This document shows, one piece after another, positions 1 through 8,503 of a DNA stretch of 64,000 nucleotides. A model generated the notes under the pieces. It was given only the letters and a program-made list of their open reading frames with translations, was not told the DNA's origin and did not search any database. How positions within the stretch are numbered: the first letter of the stretch is position 1; every line of letters begins with the position of its first letter. Position numbers and translations under genes: made by a program. Source of the stretch: Flavobacterium eburneipallidum. GTDB taxonomy: Bacteria > Bacteroidota > Bacteroidia > Flavobacteriales > Flavobacteriaceae. The stretch is from contig NZ_CP114291.2 in NCBI RefSeq assembly GCF_027111355.2, forward strand, positions 2,108,001 through 2,172,000, written 5' to 3'.

Positions 1-1061
1 TCTACACCAGCAGAAACAATTTTGTTAGGAGCTGAAAAAATGTGAGGAGCAACTGATAAATTCACTTTTTTGATTGGAAAATCTAGTTTTAATGTAATGT
101 CACTCAAACCTACAGAATTAGCATGATTTCCCACATAGAAATAATCCATAAAACCGTTGAAGGCGTGGTTTGTACCAAATAATGGGGCGAAAGATTTTAC
201 AACTGTCGATGTTGAATTTTGATCTTTACCTGATAAGAATTCATATCCTAAAGTTGCTTTAAATTTTGGAGTAAATGCGTATCCTAAATTTACAGCTGCT
301 TCCCAAGCTGATACAGTATTTTTGCCTATTTTACCAGTTTGTCCATATAAGCTATAATCAATTCCAAGTTTTTTTCCGTCATATTTAGCATAAGTTCCAA
401 AAGTTTGGAAATAATTCAACCCTATTTCAGTTGGTGTTTTCAAGTATTCTCTTCCTACATTTATGGCTAATAAACTAAAATTTAGTTTTTTGATATTCGA
501 ATGATACCAAGCATATTGCATATCCTTAAAAATGTCTGTTGCATAAGGTGTTGCAGCGGCTACTTTGGCTTCTGAATTAGCATTCAATGCAAAACCTAAA
601 TCCAATTGACTTTTTGCACCTTTGTATTTGATTAAAGCAGCATCAAAACTACGACCTTGTGTTGCCCAATCTAGTCCACCTATTATTCTTTGGTTGTCAT
701 AAGACAAAGTTTGACGACCTAATTTTGTACTCCATTTTTCAGTGAATTTGTATTCTGCATACGCTTCAAAAGCAGCTACTCCATTTTTACTAGCAAGTGG
801 TGTGGTATTTACATCTCCCCAGGTACTGATGTTTTGAAGTGAAAGTTTTACAGTTAATTTGTTGTCACCGTAATTCAAATTTACTCTAGAACGATTTCCT
901 ATAAAAGAAGTGTGTTCTGTTGTTGGTGTTATTAATGTACCAAATCCATTGGTGTACTCAAAACGAGGTCTAATTTGAATATCAGCTTTAAAATCCTGTG
1001 CCAATACATTTCCAGTGATTAATCCTAATAACGGTAGATAAATTGATTTTGTAATTTTCAT
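1..1061 (-). CDS. Outer-membrane porin, alginate-export type (3' end outside window)
   Basis: The minus-strand frame opens at ATG 1061 and runs off the left edge, so about 353 residues are visible and the C-terminus is missing. The protein starts with a signal peptide (MKITKSIYLPLLGL, cleavage after NVLAQ). It then shows alternating strand-like segments rich in Tyr, Trp, Gly and Asn, as expected of a beta-barrel. Phrases such as KLGRQTLSYDNQRIIGG resemble the alginate_exp porin family that often sits beside nitrate/nitrite genes in Bacteroidota. The role here, passage of small anions or solutes, is inferred from position beside the nitrate reductase. The upstream region carries the TACGTA motifs described separately, suggesting control shared with the neighbours. 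Confidence 0.75.
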   Translation of the reverse strand, partial: MKITKSIYLPLLGLITGNVLAQDFKADIQIRPRFEYTNGFGTLITPTTEHTSFIGNRSRVNLNYGDNKLTVKLSLQNISTWGDVNTTPLASKNGVAAFEAYAEYKFTEKWSTKLGRQTLSYDNQRIIGGLDWATQGRSFDAALIKYKGAKSQLDLGFALNANSEAKVAAATPYATDIFKDMQYAWYHSNIKKLNFSLLAINVGREYLKTPTEIGLNYFQTFGTYAKYDGKKLGIDYSLYGQTGKIGKNTVSAWEAAVNLGYAFTPKFKATLGYEFLSGKDQNSTSTVVKSFAPLFGTNHAFNGFMDYFYVGNHANSVGLSDITLKLDFPIKKVNLSVAPHIFSAPNKIVSAGV

Positions 1062-1447
1062 AATAGTTCTTGTTTTTGTTTGTAATTGTTTTGATTAAGT
1101 ATGAAGCAAATTTACGTAAGTATTAATACTTATATACTACGTAAAATACAGGTCAAAACAGTTTTTTAACACTAGAAAAAACGTAAATATGTTGGTTTTT
1201 TTTCTGTTTTATGGCAGAATTAAGACGTAAATAGTATTATTTCAGGTATTTACAGAACATAAATACCTAGTAATATATACGTACTAATGAGGGTTGGTTT
1301 TAATAAAAACAAAGATTTTAGACTTTAATAATCTAAAAAAATAGAATTATCTTGTAAAAAATAGAAGAATGTAGTCTTTTGGTCTTATAGACTACGTATT
1401 TTTTTTGGAAGAAGATGGGTAGAAACAAAGAATTTTGAGCTAGCAAA
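1062..1447. promoter_or_regulatory. Porin/fnr intergenic region rich in TACGTA dyads
   Basis: This 386-bp gap has no plausible gene. It holds four TACGTA palindromes (1113-1118, 1138-1143, 1278-1283, 1393-1398). The first two flank a perfect 14-bp palindrome AAGTATTAATACTT (1118-1131) just upstream of the porin start. A weak hairpin GTAGTCT/AGACTAC (1371-1377/1389-1395) could end fnr transcription. Two more TACGTA copies precede the nitrate reductase gene, so the motif is a candidate operator for the local Crp/Fnr regulator. The binding role is inference. Confidence 0.5.
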
Positions 1448-2146
1448 CTATTTATGTTCTCTAATTTCGGCTTTAAGTTTATCTACTTGAAGTAAGCCAA
1501 TTTTTTTGCCAACAGTTTTGATAAGTGCTTCTTTTTTTAGGCTTGAGAGTACACGTATGACTTGTTCGTCAGTAGTTCCAGCAAAATCAGCAATTTCTTT
1601 TCGGGACAAATCAAGCTCGATCACACCATTAGTTTGACCAAATTTTCGATGAATGTATAATAAGGTATCAATTACACGTTCTCTCACATTCATTTGAGCA
1701 ATTTTTCGAATGTTATTCTCGCTTTTGTTTAATTCCTCAGCGTAAAAAAGCATTAGATCATAAGTAAATTCAGGGACAGTTTTTAAAATCTCGAGCATAT
1801 CTTCGTTGCTAAAATTACATAACAAAGTGTCTTCCAAGGCATAAGCGCCAATAAGATAACGCTTGCTTGTACCAAAACCTCTAAAACCAACAGTGTCTCC
1901 TTCTTTAGTCAATCGAACAATTTGTTCTTTGCCGTGAATACCTGTTTTTACAGTTTTTACTTTTCCTTTAAAGATAAAATATAGTCCTTGAATTGGCGCA
2001 CCTTCAATAATAAATTGGTGTGTTTTTTTGCAAATAAAACTACGTTTTTTAGCAATGTAAGTTTTCATTTGTTCCAAATGAATGTGTTTTTTGATAAAAC
2101 AATTTTCGTTGGTACAACTCATGCAATTGGCTTGATCTTCTCTCAT
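1448..2146 (-). CDS. Crp/Fnr-family regulator with FNR-like cysteine set
   Basis: 232 residues: an N-terminal cyclic-nucleotide-type beta barrel (about 35-145) and a C-terminal winged helix (about 165-230, recognition helix around TTDEQVIRVLSSL). Cysteines at 8, 11 and 16 form a C-x2-C-x4-C cluster and a further Cys lies at 110. In E. coli FNR the ligands are C20, C23, C29 and C122, so the 93-residue gap to the last ligand is matched here by 94. This supports an oxygen-labile [4Fe-4S] sensor. The gene is divergent from the nitrate reductase gene and likely controls it. Glu and Arg of the FNR recognition helix (E-x3-R) are kept but the Ser is Ile, so the target site may differ from TTGAT-N4-ATCAA. 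Confidence 0.85.
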   Translation of the reverse strand: MREDQANCMSCTNENCFIKKHIHLEQMKTYIAKKRSFICKKTHQFIIEGAPIQGLYFIFKGKVKTVKTGIHGKEQIVRLTKEGDTVGFRGFGTSKRYLIGAYALEDTLLCNFSNEDMLEILKTVPEFTYDLMLFYAEELNKSENNIRKIAQMNVRERVIDTLLYIHRKFGQTNGVIELDLSRKEIADFAGTTDEQVIRVLSSLKKEALIKTVGKKIGLLQVDKLKAEIREHK

Positions 2147-2322
2147 CGATAAAAAATTAATAATTTATAACCCGTGATTTACTCTCAAAAATTTATTTTG
2201 AACAAATTTATAAAAAAATATTCGTTTTATACGTATTTATACGTAAAAATACTTATTTTTACACTTTCAAAATAAAGTATTTGTCTATAAGTTAGACTTT
2301 CATCAATATTAAAGCAATTACA
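2147..2322. promoter_or_regulatory. Divergent fnr/nitrate-reductase promoter region with paired TACGTA sites
   Basis: The 176-bp gap between divergent genes contains two TACGTA copies exactly 10 bp apart (2230-2235 and 2240-2245), within TATACGTATTTATACGTA. Ten bp is about one helical turn, so both sites would face the same side of the DNA. A related AAGTAT half-site lies at 2275-2280. The same hexamer recurs upstream of the porin, which suggests a shared regulator. No perfect TAnnTTTG element was found here. Confidence 0.45.
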
Positions 2323-5300
2323 ATGCAAAATTCAGAAATCAAATCTACCTGTTCCTATTGTGGTGTAGGATGCGGAATTGTAGTAACTAATGATGCTAAA
2401 AATGGAGTTTCCGTAACAGGTGATAAGGACAATCCTGTCAACAGAGGTATGCTTTGTTCAAAAGGAAGAAACCTTCATTATGTGGTAAATGATACTTCGG
2501 ATAGAATATTGTATCCTGAAATGCGATGGAGTAAATCACATCCCATGGAACGTGTGAGTTGGGATCAAGGATTGGATCGTGCTGCTGCAGTATTTTCTTC
2601 AATCATAAAAAAACACGGACCTGATAGCGTCGGTTTTTATATTTCTGGTCAATGTCTTACCGAAGAATATTATCTGGTAAACAAATTAGTAAAAGGATTC
2701 TTGAAAACTAATAATATCGATACCAATTCTCGTTTGTGTATGAGTTCGGCGGTGGCGGGTTACAAGAAAACCTTCGGAGAGGATTCTGTGCCTATTGCTT
2801 ATGACGATATTGAATTGGCCGATACGTTTTTGATTACAGGAGCCAATCCAGCTTGGTGTCACCCGATTTTGTTCAGGAGATTGGAACAGCACAAAGAGAA
2901 AAATCCAAAAGTAAAAATCATTGTTGTTGATCCTAGAAAAACCGATTCAGCTTTGGCTGCCGATTTGCATTTGCAAATTATTCCTGGAACTGATATTGTA
3001 TTGTACCACGCTTTAGCAAAAAGACTAATCGAAAAAGGTTTTTCGGATATGGATTTTGTCGAAAAACATACAGAAAACTTTATTGCATATAAACAATTAG
3101 TTTTGGCAAGTTCTTTCGAGAAAGCTTCTAAAATTTGCGGTGTTTCTGTAGATGACATTAAAAATGCAGCAGATATCATTGGAAAAGCCAAAGGATTTAT
3201 TTCGCTTTGGGCTATGGGATTGAATCAAAGTGCTATTGGTGTTGATAAAAATACTGCTTTACTGAATCTTTCTTTATTGACAGGTCATGTCGGAAAACCA
3301 GGTTCTGGTCCTTTTTCTTTAACAGGTCAGCCCAATGCAATGGGTGGTCGTGAAGTAGGAGGAATGGCCAATTTATTGGCGGTTCACAAAGAATTGGCTA
3401 ATCCAACGCACCGTCAGGAAGTAGCTGAATTTTGGGGAGTGGACGGTATTTCTGAAAAACCGGGTTTAACGGCTACCGAAATGTTCGAAGCTTTGGAATC
3501 TGGAAAAATGAAAGCCATTTGGATTATTTGTACCAATCCATTAGTGAGTTTGCCCGATTCCAGAAGAGTAGAAAAAGCTTTATCGAATGCCAAATTCGTT
3601 GTCGTTCAAGACATTTCACACAATTCCGATACTTCAAAGTTTGCCGATTTATTATTACCAGCTGCAGGTTGGTTAGAAAAAGAGGGAACAATGACTAATT
3701 CCGAAAGAAGAATTTCGTATTTACCAAAAGGAATCAATGCACCAGGAGAAGCACTTTCAGATGTAGATATTTTGATGCGTTTCGCTAAAAAAATGAATTT
3801 TTCAGGCTTCAATTTCAATACTACCGAGGATATTTATAAAGAACATTGCTTGATGACTAAAGGAACCAATATAGATATTTCGTATTTGAATTACAGCCGT
3901 CTTAAAAACGAAGGTACCTTCCAATGGCCTGTTCCAGATTACGGACATCCCGGAACGCCTCGTTTGTTTGCCGATAAAAAGTTTTTTACTCCTTCGCAAA
4001 AAGCGATTTTCAATATTCCAACCGCTATCGAAAATACTTCGCCAGCACCGAATGATGAGTTTCCATTTATTTTGACCACAGGACGTATTCGTGACCAATG
4101 GCATACGATGACCAAGACTGGAAAAGTATCCCGATTGATGACACATATTCCGAGTCCTGTTTTGGAAATTAATCCAATTGATGCCTTCAAATCAAAAATT
4201 GAAGAAGGTGATATTGTTGTGGTAACTAGTAAAAATGGAACGGTTCAGGTAAAAGCAAAAGTTTCGGATACGATTCGCGAAGGAGTAGTTTTCTTACCGA
4301 TGCACTGGGGAAAACAATTAGAAAATGATTTGAATCGAACGAACAACTTAACCAATACGATTATTGATCCTGTTTCGAAAGAACCAGATTTTAAATACAC
4401 AACAGTTTCTGTAGTTAAATATGTTAAACCGTTTGAAAAAATAGCCGTTGTTGGAGCAGGGGCAGCCGCTTTCCGTTTTATTCAAAACTATAGAGAAATT
4501 AATAAAACTGATGAAATTATTGTTTTCTCTAACGAGGAAAACCCGTTCTACAATAGGGTTTTATTGCCAGAGTACATGACAGGCGAATTCACTTGGGAGC
4601 AATTGATGAAAATTAAAGAAGAAGCACTAGCCAAGTTGAATATTAGCATGTGCTCAAATGTTTCTATTGATAATTTGAATACAAAAGAGAAAACGATTTT
4701 GGATAACCAAGGCGTTTTGCACAGTTTCGATTCCTTGATTTTAGCAACTGGAAGCCGTCCATTTGTACCCGAAAACGCACAATTGCACTTACCTGGACGC
4801 TTCACCATGCGAAAAAAGAGTGATGCCGATCGATTGAAAGACTATTTGAACAGCACTAATTTACCAACAGAAGAGCAGCACGTAGTAATTGTTGGTGGTG
4901 GATTGTTGGGACTAGAATTAGCAGCAGCCTTAAAACATAAAAAAGTAAAAATCACCATAATTCAACGTGCTTCCCGTTTGATGGAACGTCAATTGGATCG
5001 AATTTCGAGTAAATTATTGGCCGAGGAAGTACAACTTCGTGATATTGCGATTTACTTTGATAATGAGGTAAGTACAGTATTCGAAACCGATAATGCAAAC
5101 GAACTAGAAATTGCACTGAAAAGTGGTCGAATTTTGACAGCAAATGCTATTGTTTATACCATTGGGACTATTCCCAACATCGAAATTGCCAAAGAAGCAG
5201 GATTGGCTTGCGGACGTGGAGTGAAAGTTAACCAGTATTTACAATCTTCAAATCCTAGTATTTTTGCGATTGGAGAAATTGCGGAATTCAACAATCAGTT

Positions 5301-5835
5301 GTTCGGAATTACATCAGCTGCCGAGGAACAAGCTGATATTTTGGCTAACTTTATGGCGGGCGACATTAGCAGTTTCTACAAAGGTTCAGTTTTGATGAAT
5401 ATCTTGAAATTAGAAGACATCAATTTGTGTAGTATTGGCGAAATTGAAGCACCACAAAATGATGATTCCTATGAAGAAATTGTATTTTCTGATTTAGGAA
5501 AGCGATATTACAAAAAGTGTATCGTTAAAAATGACTTATTAGTTGGAGCAATTTTAATGGGAGATAAAGCCGAATTTGCCGAATTCAAAACTATGATTGA
5601 AAGCAAAATCGAATTGTCTGATAAGCGAAACAGTTTGTTAAGAGGCAGCTCTACCGCAAAACCAGTTTTAGGAAAATTAGTGTGTTCTTGTAGCCAAGTA
5701 GGTGCAGGAAATATTGAAGAATGTATCAAAGGCGGTGTGACCAACTTCACCGAGTTATGCAAAACAACTGGAGCAGGATTAGGCTGCGGAAGTTGTAAAA
5801 CCGAAGTAAAAGAAATTTTATCAAAATGTAAATAA
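2323..5835 (+). CDS. Assimilatory-type nitrate reductase fused to NirB-like flavoprotein and BFD [2Fe-2S] domain
   Basis: 1170 residues in three modules. Residues 1-700 are a molybdopterin oxidoreductase of the NasA/NarB type: Cys 10, 13, 17 and 45 bind [4Fe-4S] and Cys139 in NSRLCMSSAVAG is the probable Mo ligand; the MGD-binding domain occupies about 570-700. Residues 707-1010 are an NAD(P)/FAD oxidoreductase resembling the N-terminal part of NirB, with Rossmann motifs VVGAGAAA and IVGGGLLGLE (near 708 and 855). Residues 1118-1165 are a BFD-like [2Fe-2S] domain with Cys 1121, 1123, 1155 and 1158. NarB/NasA is usually about 700 residues with separate electron-transfer proteins, so this looks like a self-contained NAD(P)H nitrate reductase. 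It is cytoplasmic, with no Tat signal. Confidence 0.9.
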   Translation: MQNSEIKSTCSYCGVGCGIVVTNDAKNGVSVTGDKDNPVNRGMLCSKGRNLHYVVNDTSDRILYPEMRWSKSHPMERVSWDQGLDRAAAVFSSIIKKHGPDSVGFYISGQCLTEEYYLVNKLVKGFLKTNNIDTNSRLCMSSAVAGYKKTFGEDSVPIAYDDIELADTFLITGANPAWCHPILFRRLEQHKEKNPKVKIIVVDPRKTDSALAADLHLQIIPGTDIVLYHALAKRLIEKGFSDMDFVEKHTENFIAYKQLVLASSFEKASKICGVSVDDIKNAADIIGKAKGFISLWAMGLNQSAIGVDKNTALLNLSLLTGHVGKPGSGPFSLTGQPNAMGGREVGGMANLLAVHKELANPTHRQEVAEFWGVDGISEKPGLTATEMFEALESGKMKAIWIICTNPLVSLPDSRRVEKALSNAKFVVVQDISHNSDTSKFADLLLPAAGWLEKEGTMTNSERRISYLPKGINAPGEALSDVDILMRFAKKMNFSGFNFNTTEDIYKEHCLMTKGTNIDISYLNYSRLKNEGTFQWPVPDYGHPGTPRLFADKKFFTPSQKAIFNIPTAIENTSPAPNDEFPFILTTGRIRDQWHTMTKTGKVSRLMTHIPSPVLEINPIDAFKSKIEEGDIVVVTSKNGTVQVKAKVSDTIREGVVFLPMHWGKQLENDLNRTNNLTNTIIDPVSKEPDFKYTTVSVVKYVKPFEKIAVVGAGAAAFRFIQNYREINKTDEIIVFSNEENPFYNRVLLPEYMTGEFTWEQLMKIKEEALAKLNISMCSNVSIDNLNTKEKTILDNQGVLHSFDSLILATGSRPFVPENAQLHLPGRFTMRKKSDADRLKDYLNSTNLPTEEQHVVIVGGGLLGLELAAALKHKKVKITIIQRASRLMERQLDRISSKLLAEEVQLRDIAIYFDNEVSTVFETDNANELEIALKSGRILTANAIVYTIGTIPNIEIAKEAGLACGRGVKVNQYLQSSNPSIFAIGEIAEFNNQLFGITSAAEEQADILANFMAGDISSFYKGSVLMNILKLEDINLCSIGEIEAPQNDDSYEEIVFSDLGKRYYKKCIVKNDLLVGAILMGDKAEFAEFKTMIESKIELSDKRNSLLRGSSTAKPVLGKLVCSCSQVGAGNIEECIKGGVTNFTELCKTTGAGLGCGSCKTEVKEILSKCK

Positions 5836-5842
5836 ATAAAAA

Positions 5843-5916
5843 AGTGTTCAGTGGTCAGTATTCAGTGTTCAGAGAGCAACTGACCCCTGAATACTGAACA
5901 TTGAACACTGAACACT
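5843..5916. repeat. Inverted repeat of CAGTRTT units between nitrate reductase and rubredoxin genes
   Basis: Left arm 5843-5872 consists of 7-bp units of the type CAGTGTT/CAGTATT. The right arm 5887-5916 is its approximate reverse complement (26 of 30 positions). The arms fill almost all of the 88-bp gap, starting 8 bp after one stop codon and ending 7 bp before the next start. Related copies occur at 14697, 50112 and 55899/56000. It may form an mRNA hairpin between cotranscribed genes. Confidence 0.85.
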
Positions 5917-5923
5917 ATAGACT

Positions 5924-7351
5924 ATGGAATTGACAAGATTAATAGTAAAGGGAGGCGTAATTTCACCAGGTGAATTACGAGAAATTGTAAATATGGCTTT
6001 GGATCAAGGATTAAAAGATATTTCTTTTGGTTCCAGACAAGATATTATTTTTCCAAAAGGATTTACAGCTATCGGAAAAGAAAAGGCTGGCAAATATCAT
6101 TTTGTTTATCCCAATGAAAAAAGTGGAAACAATATTGTAACCTCTTATGTCTCGACAGATATTTTTAGAAATACACCATGGCTAACGGGGAATAAATTCC
6201 TATACATCTTGGAACAATTCAAGCAAAATCCTGCATTGAAAGTCAATATTACTGATCCAAATCAGCAGTTAGTACCATTGTTTACAGGACATATCAACTT
6301 TATAGCTTCACACCATGAAGATTATTGGTTTGTGTACATTCGTTTGCCAAAATGGGACAAAATGGAAATATATCCAGTCCTAATTTACAGCTGGAATATT
6401 GCCGAAGTGTATTATGCAATTGAAAAAGTCCTGCAAGAAGAACCCGATTCTGCAGATATGATTTTCCAATTAGTAAACGATGCTTTGGATACCAATAATA
6501 GAACAATTGACAAGCCGTTGAATATTCCGTTTTATCCTTTTCCGTATTATGAAGGAATGAATAGACTGGGAATTGACCAATATTGGTTGGGATTGTATTG
6601 GAGAAATAACCTTTACGATTTAGACTTTTTGAAAGAAATGTGCGATTTGTGTTTTGATTGTAAAATTGGTAAAATTTGTATCACACCTTGGAAATCGTTT
6701 ATAATCAAAGGAATTCCAAAAGACCGAAAATTAGATTGGGAAAAATTTCTAGGCAAACGAGGAATTAACGTGCGCCATTCGTTATTAGAATTGAATTGGC
6801 ACTTACCAGTAGCCGAAGAATGGGCTTTGAATTTAAAAACTTTTTTAGTGCGAACACTAGATCAGTTTGATATTAGTACTTACGGTTTGACTTTTGGATT
6901 ATCTGAATATAACCGTGAGGGACATTATTTTACTTCGATTGTGGTAGAAAAAAATGATGCACCAAAAGATTTAGAATCAATAAAAATCAGAGCTACTTAC
7001 AATGTTTTGTATGCCAAAAATTTTGATCCCAATACCAAAGAATACATCGTTCATGCTCAAGATGTTGATAAATTAGAATTGCCTAATATTTTGATTGAAT
7101 TGAGTAGAAAATATTTTGAAGATTTAGGAAATTCAACCTTTGAAGTTAGTGCTACAACCATCAAAAAAGAAGCAAAAGAACAAGATATTCATCAATGTCA
7201 GGAATGTTTAACGCTTTATAACGCCGAATTTGGCGATGCAACCCAAGGTGTTGAAAAAGGAGTTTTGTTTGCTGATTTGCCAGAAGACTACGAGTGTTCG
7301 CTATGTGAATCACCAAAAAGTAATTTTATAAACTATCTAGAAAAAGTGTAG
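5924..7351 (+). CDS. Rubredoxin-domain protein with degenerate nitrite/sulfite reductase domains
   Basis: 475 residues. The C-terminus (about 423-470) is rubredoxin-like with two C-x2-C pairs (QCQECLTLY and ECSLCESP) that would bind one iron. The N-terminus (GGVISPGELREIVNMALDQG...GSRQDI) resembles the ferredoxin-like half-domain of nitrite/sulfite reductases. A second such half-domain appears around residues 240-330 (CITPWKSFIIKGI). The C-x5-C and C-x3-C pattern that holds siroheme-[4Fe-4S] in true NiR/SiR was not seen, so it is probably not a reductase by itself. It follows the nitrate reductase by 88 bp on the same strand. An electron-transfer role in nitrate or nitrite reduction is inferred; the exact function is unknown. 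Confidence 0.7.
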   Translation: MELTRLIVKGGVISPGELREIVNMALDQGLKDISFGSRQDIIFPKGFTAIGKEKAGKYHFVYPNEKSGNNIVTSYVSTDIFRNTPWLTGNKFLYILEQFKQNPALKVNITDPNQQLVPLFTGHINFIASHHEDYWFVYIRLPKWDKMEIYPVLIYSWNIAEVYYAIEKVLQEEPDSADMIFQLVNDALDTNNRTIDKPLNIPFYPFPYYEGMNRLGIDQYWLGLYWRNNLYDLDFLKEMCDLCFDCKIGKICITPWKSFIIKGIPKDRKLDWEKFLGKRGINVRHSLLELNWHLPVAEEWALNLKTFLVRTLDQFDISTYGLTFGLSEYNREGHYFTSIVVEKNDAPKDLESIKIRATYNVLYAKNFDPNTKEYIVHAQDVDKLELPNILIELSRKYFEDLGNSTFEVSATTIKKEAKEQDIHQCQECLTLYNAEFGDATQGVEKGVLFADLPEDYECSLCESPKSNFINYLEKV

Positions 7352-7396
7352 TTTTGTAAGCGCATTATTTTAAGAATTTCGAATAAAGAATCATTT

Positions 7397-7945
7397 ATGA
7401 ATACAACTTTCAAAACCGTAAGCTCTTCTCATATCACTATTTCCGAGTTAATGTTGCCTTCTCATACCAATTTTAGTGGTAAAATACATGGAGGTTACAT
7501 ATTGTCATTACTAGATCAAATTGCTTTTGCCTGTGCCTCAAAATTCTCTGGAAATTATTGTGTAACAGCTTCTGTAGATACGGTTAACTTTCTGGCTCCC
7601 ATTGAAGTAGGAGAATTAGTAACCATGAAAGCCAGCGTAAATTACGTAGGAAGAAGCTCTATGATTATTGGCATTCGTGTCGAAGCTGAAAATATTAGAA
7701 CTGGAGTAGTTAAGCATTGTAATTCCTCTTATTTTACTATGGTTTCTAAAGATAATGATGGTAAAAATGCCATGGTTCCAGGTTTAATTTTAACAACTTT
7801 AAAAGAAGTAAGCCGTTTTGAAAATAGCGTAAGACAACTAGATTTGAAAAAAGAACGAGAATACCAAAAAGGAATTGCCACTTTTGGATCAATAGAATCT
7901 ATTTTGAGTTCTAATTTATATAATGTAAAAGTAGAGTTGGAGTAG
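7397..7945 (+). CDS. Acyl-CoA thioesterase, hotdog fold
   Basis: 182 residues, cytoplasmic. The hotdog helix with HGGYILSLLDQIAFACA (about 31-47) and the strand TASVDTVNFLAPIEVGELV match the YciA/BACH acyl-CoA thioesterase family, which hydrolyses acyl-CoA to free acid and CoA. The Asp in LLDQ and the Ser/Thr of the following strands lie where the catalytic residues of this family sit. The C-terminal 45 residues are an extension seen in longer members. It starts 45 bp after the rubredoxin gene, and a strong hairpin follows 32 bp after its stop. Acyl chain preference cannot be told from the sequence. Confidence 0.85.
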   Translation: MNTTFKTVSSSHITISELMLPSHTNFSGKIHGGYILSLLDQIAFACASKFSGNYCVTASVDTVNFLAPIEVGELVTMKASVNYVGRSSMIIGIRVEAENIRTGVVKHCNSSYFTMVSKDNDGKNAMVPGLILTTLKEVSRFENSVRQLDLKKEREYQKGIATFGSIESILSSNLYNVKVELE

Positions 7946-7977
7946 TTCTGTTTAAGATTCAAAATCAATTTGTATAA

Positions 7978-8019
7978 AAAAATCCGTTTCAAAATTTTTG
8001 CATTTTGAAACGGATTTTT
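7978..8019. terminator. Bidirectional terminator between convergent genes
   Basis: Perfect 18-bp stem (7978-7995 with 8002-8019) around a 6-nt loop, A-tract on the left and T-tract on the right. It lies between the thioesterase gene and the convergent gene ending at 8029, so it can stop transcription from both sides. Confidence 0.92.
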
Positions 8020-8028
8020 AATTTTTTT

Positions 8029-8412
8029 CTATTTCCTTTTTTTGTTCAGAATAAAACCCAATACATTATTTCCAATGGTTTTAATAGTTTGGGTATGATT
8101 AGAAACCACATTAGCAATGGCAAACTGAAGTACCGTTCCCAATACCCTTTTGATAGGATTGTGCGAGCTATGAATCAACAGTTTTTTGGAAACAAATCCA
8201 GTTGTCATACCAATAACATTGCTAACAATATCACTTTTTATTTCTGGAGAATTACTAACATCATGGACTAAATTTTTGATGATGTTGATAGGCTTTATGC
8301 TCTCGTAAGCAAGATTAAATTGTTCTTTCAAAAGCCTTAAATCAGTTTCGTATTGCTGTTCTTGAAGAATAATTAATTCGTTCAAAATATCGGTTTCGTT
8401 GGTCTTTTTCAT
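8029..8412 (-). CDS. Hypothetical protein of an envelope/stress cluster
   Basis: 127 residues, family not recognised. The first 45 residues look helical and charged (ETDILNELIILQEQQYETDLRLLKEQF), possibly a short coiled coil. The middle is mildly hydrophobic (SDIVSNVIGMTTGFVSKKL and VLGTVLQFAIANVV), consistent with amphipathic helices or membrane association. The C-terminus is basic (NKKRK). It is last in a minus-strand run with a holin-like membrane protein, a YtxH-like gene and a 39-residue membrane protein, and ends at the shared terminator. Such clusters are common in flavobacteria, and a general stress or envelope role is inferred from neighbours only. Confidence 0.65.
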   Translation of the reverse strand: MKKTNETDILNELIILQEQQYETDLRLLKEQFNLAYESIKPINIIKNLVHDVSNSPEIKSDIVSNVIGMTTGFVSKKLLIHSSHNPIKRVLGTVLQFAIANVVSNHTQTIKTIGNNVLGFILNKKRK

Positions 8413-8503
8413 ATGTTGCTGTTTATTGTTTTTTATCGGTCATAGGTAATTCGCATATCATATTTAATGGTTGCAACCAATTATCAGTCATGCTCATTTC
8501 ATA

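Noticed and set aside
8005..8271. 88-residue plus-strand frame over the envelope cluster
   Set aside because: It is antisense to the 127-residue gene 8029-8412, starts within the terminator stem region and has no protein-like pattern.
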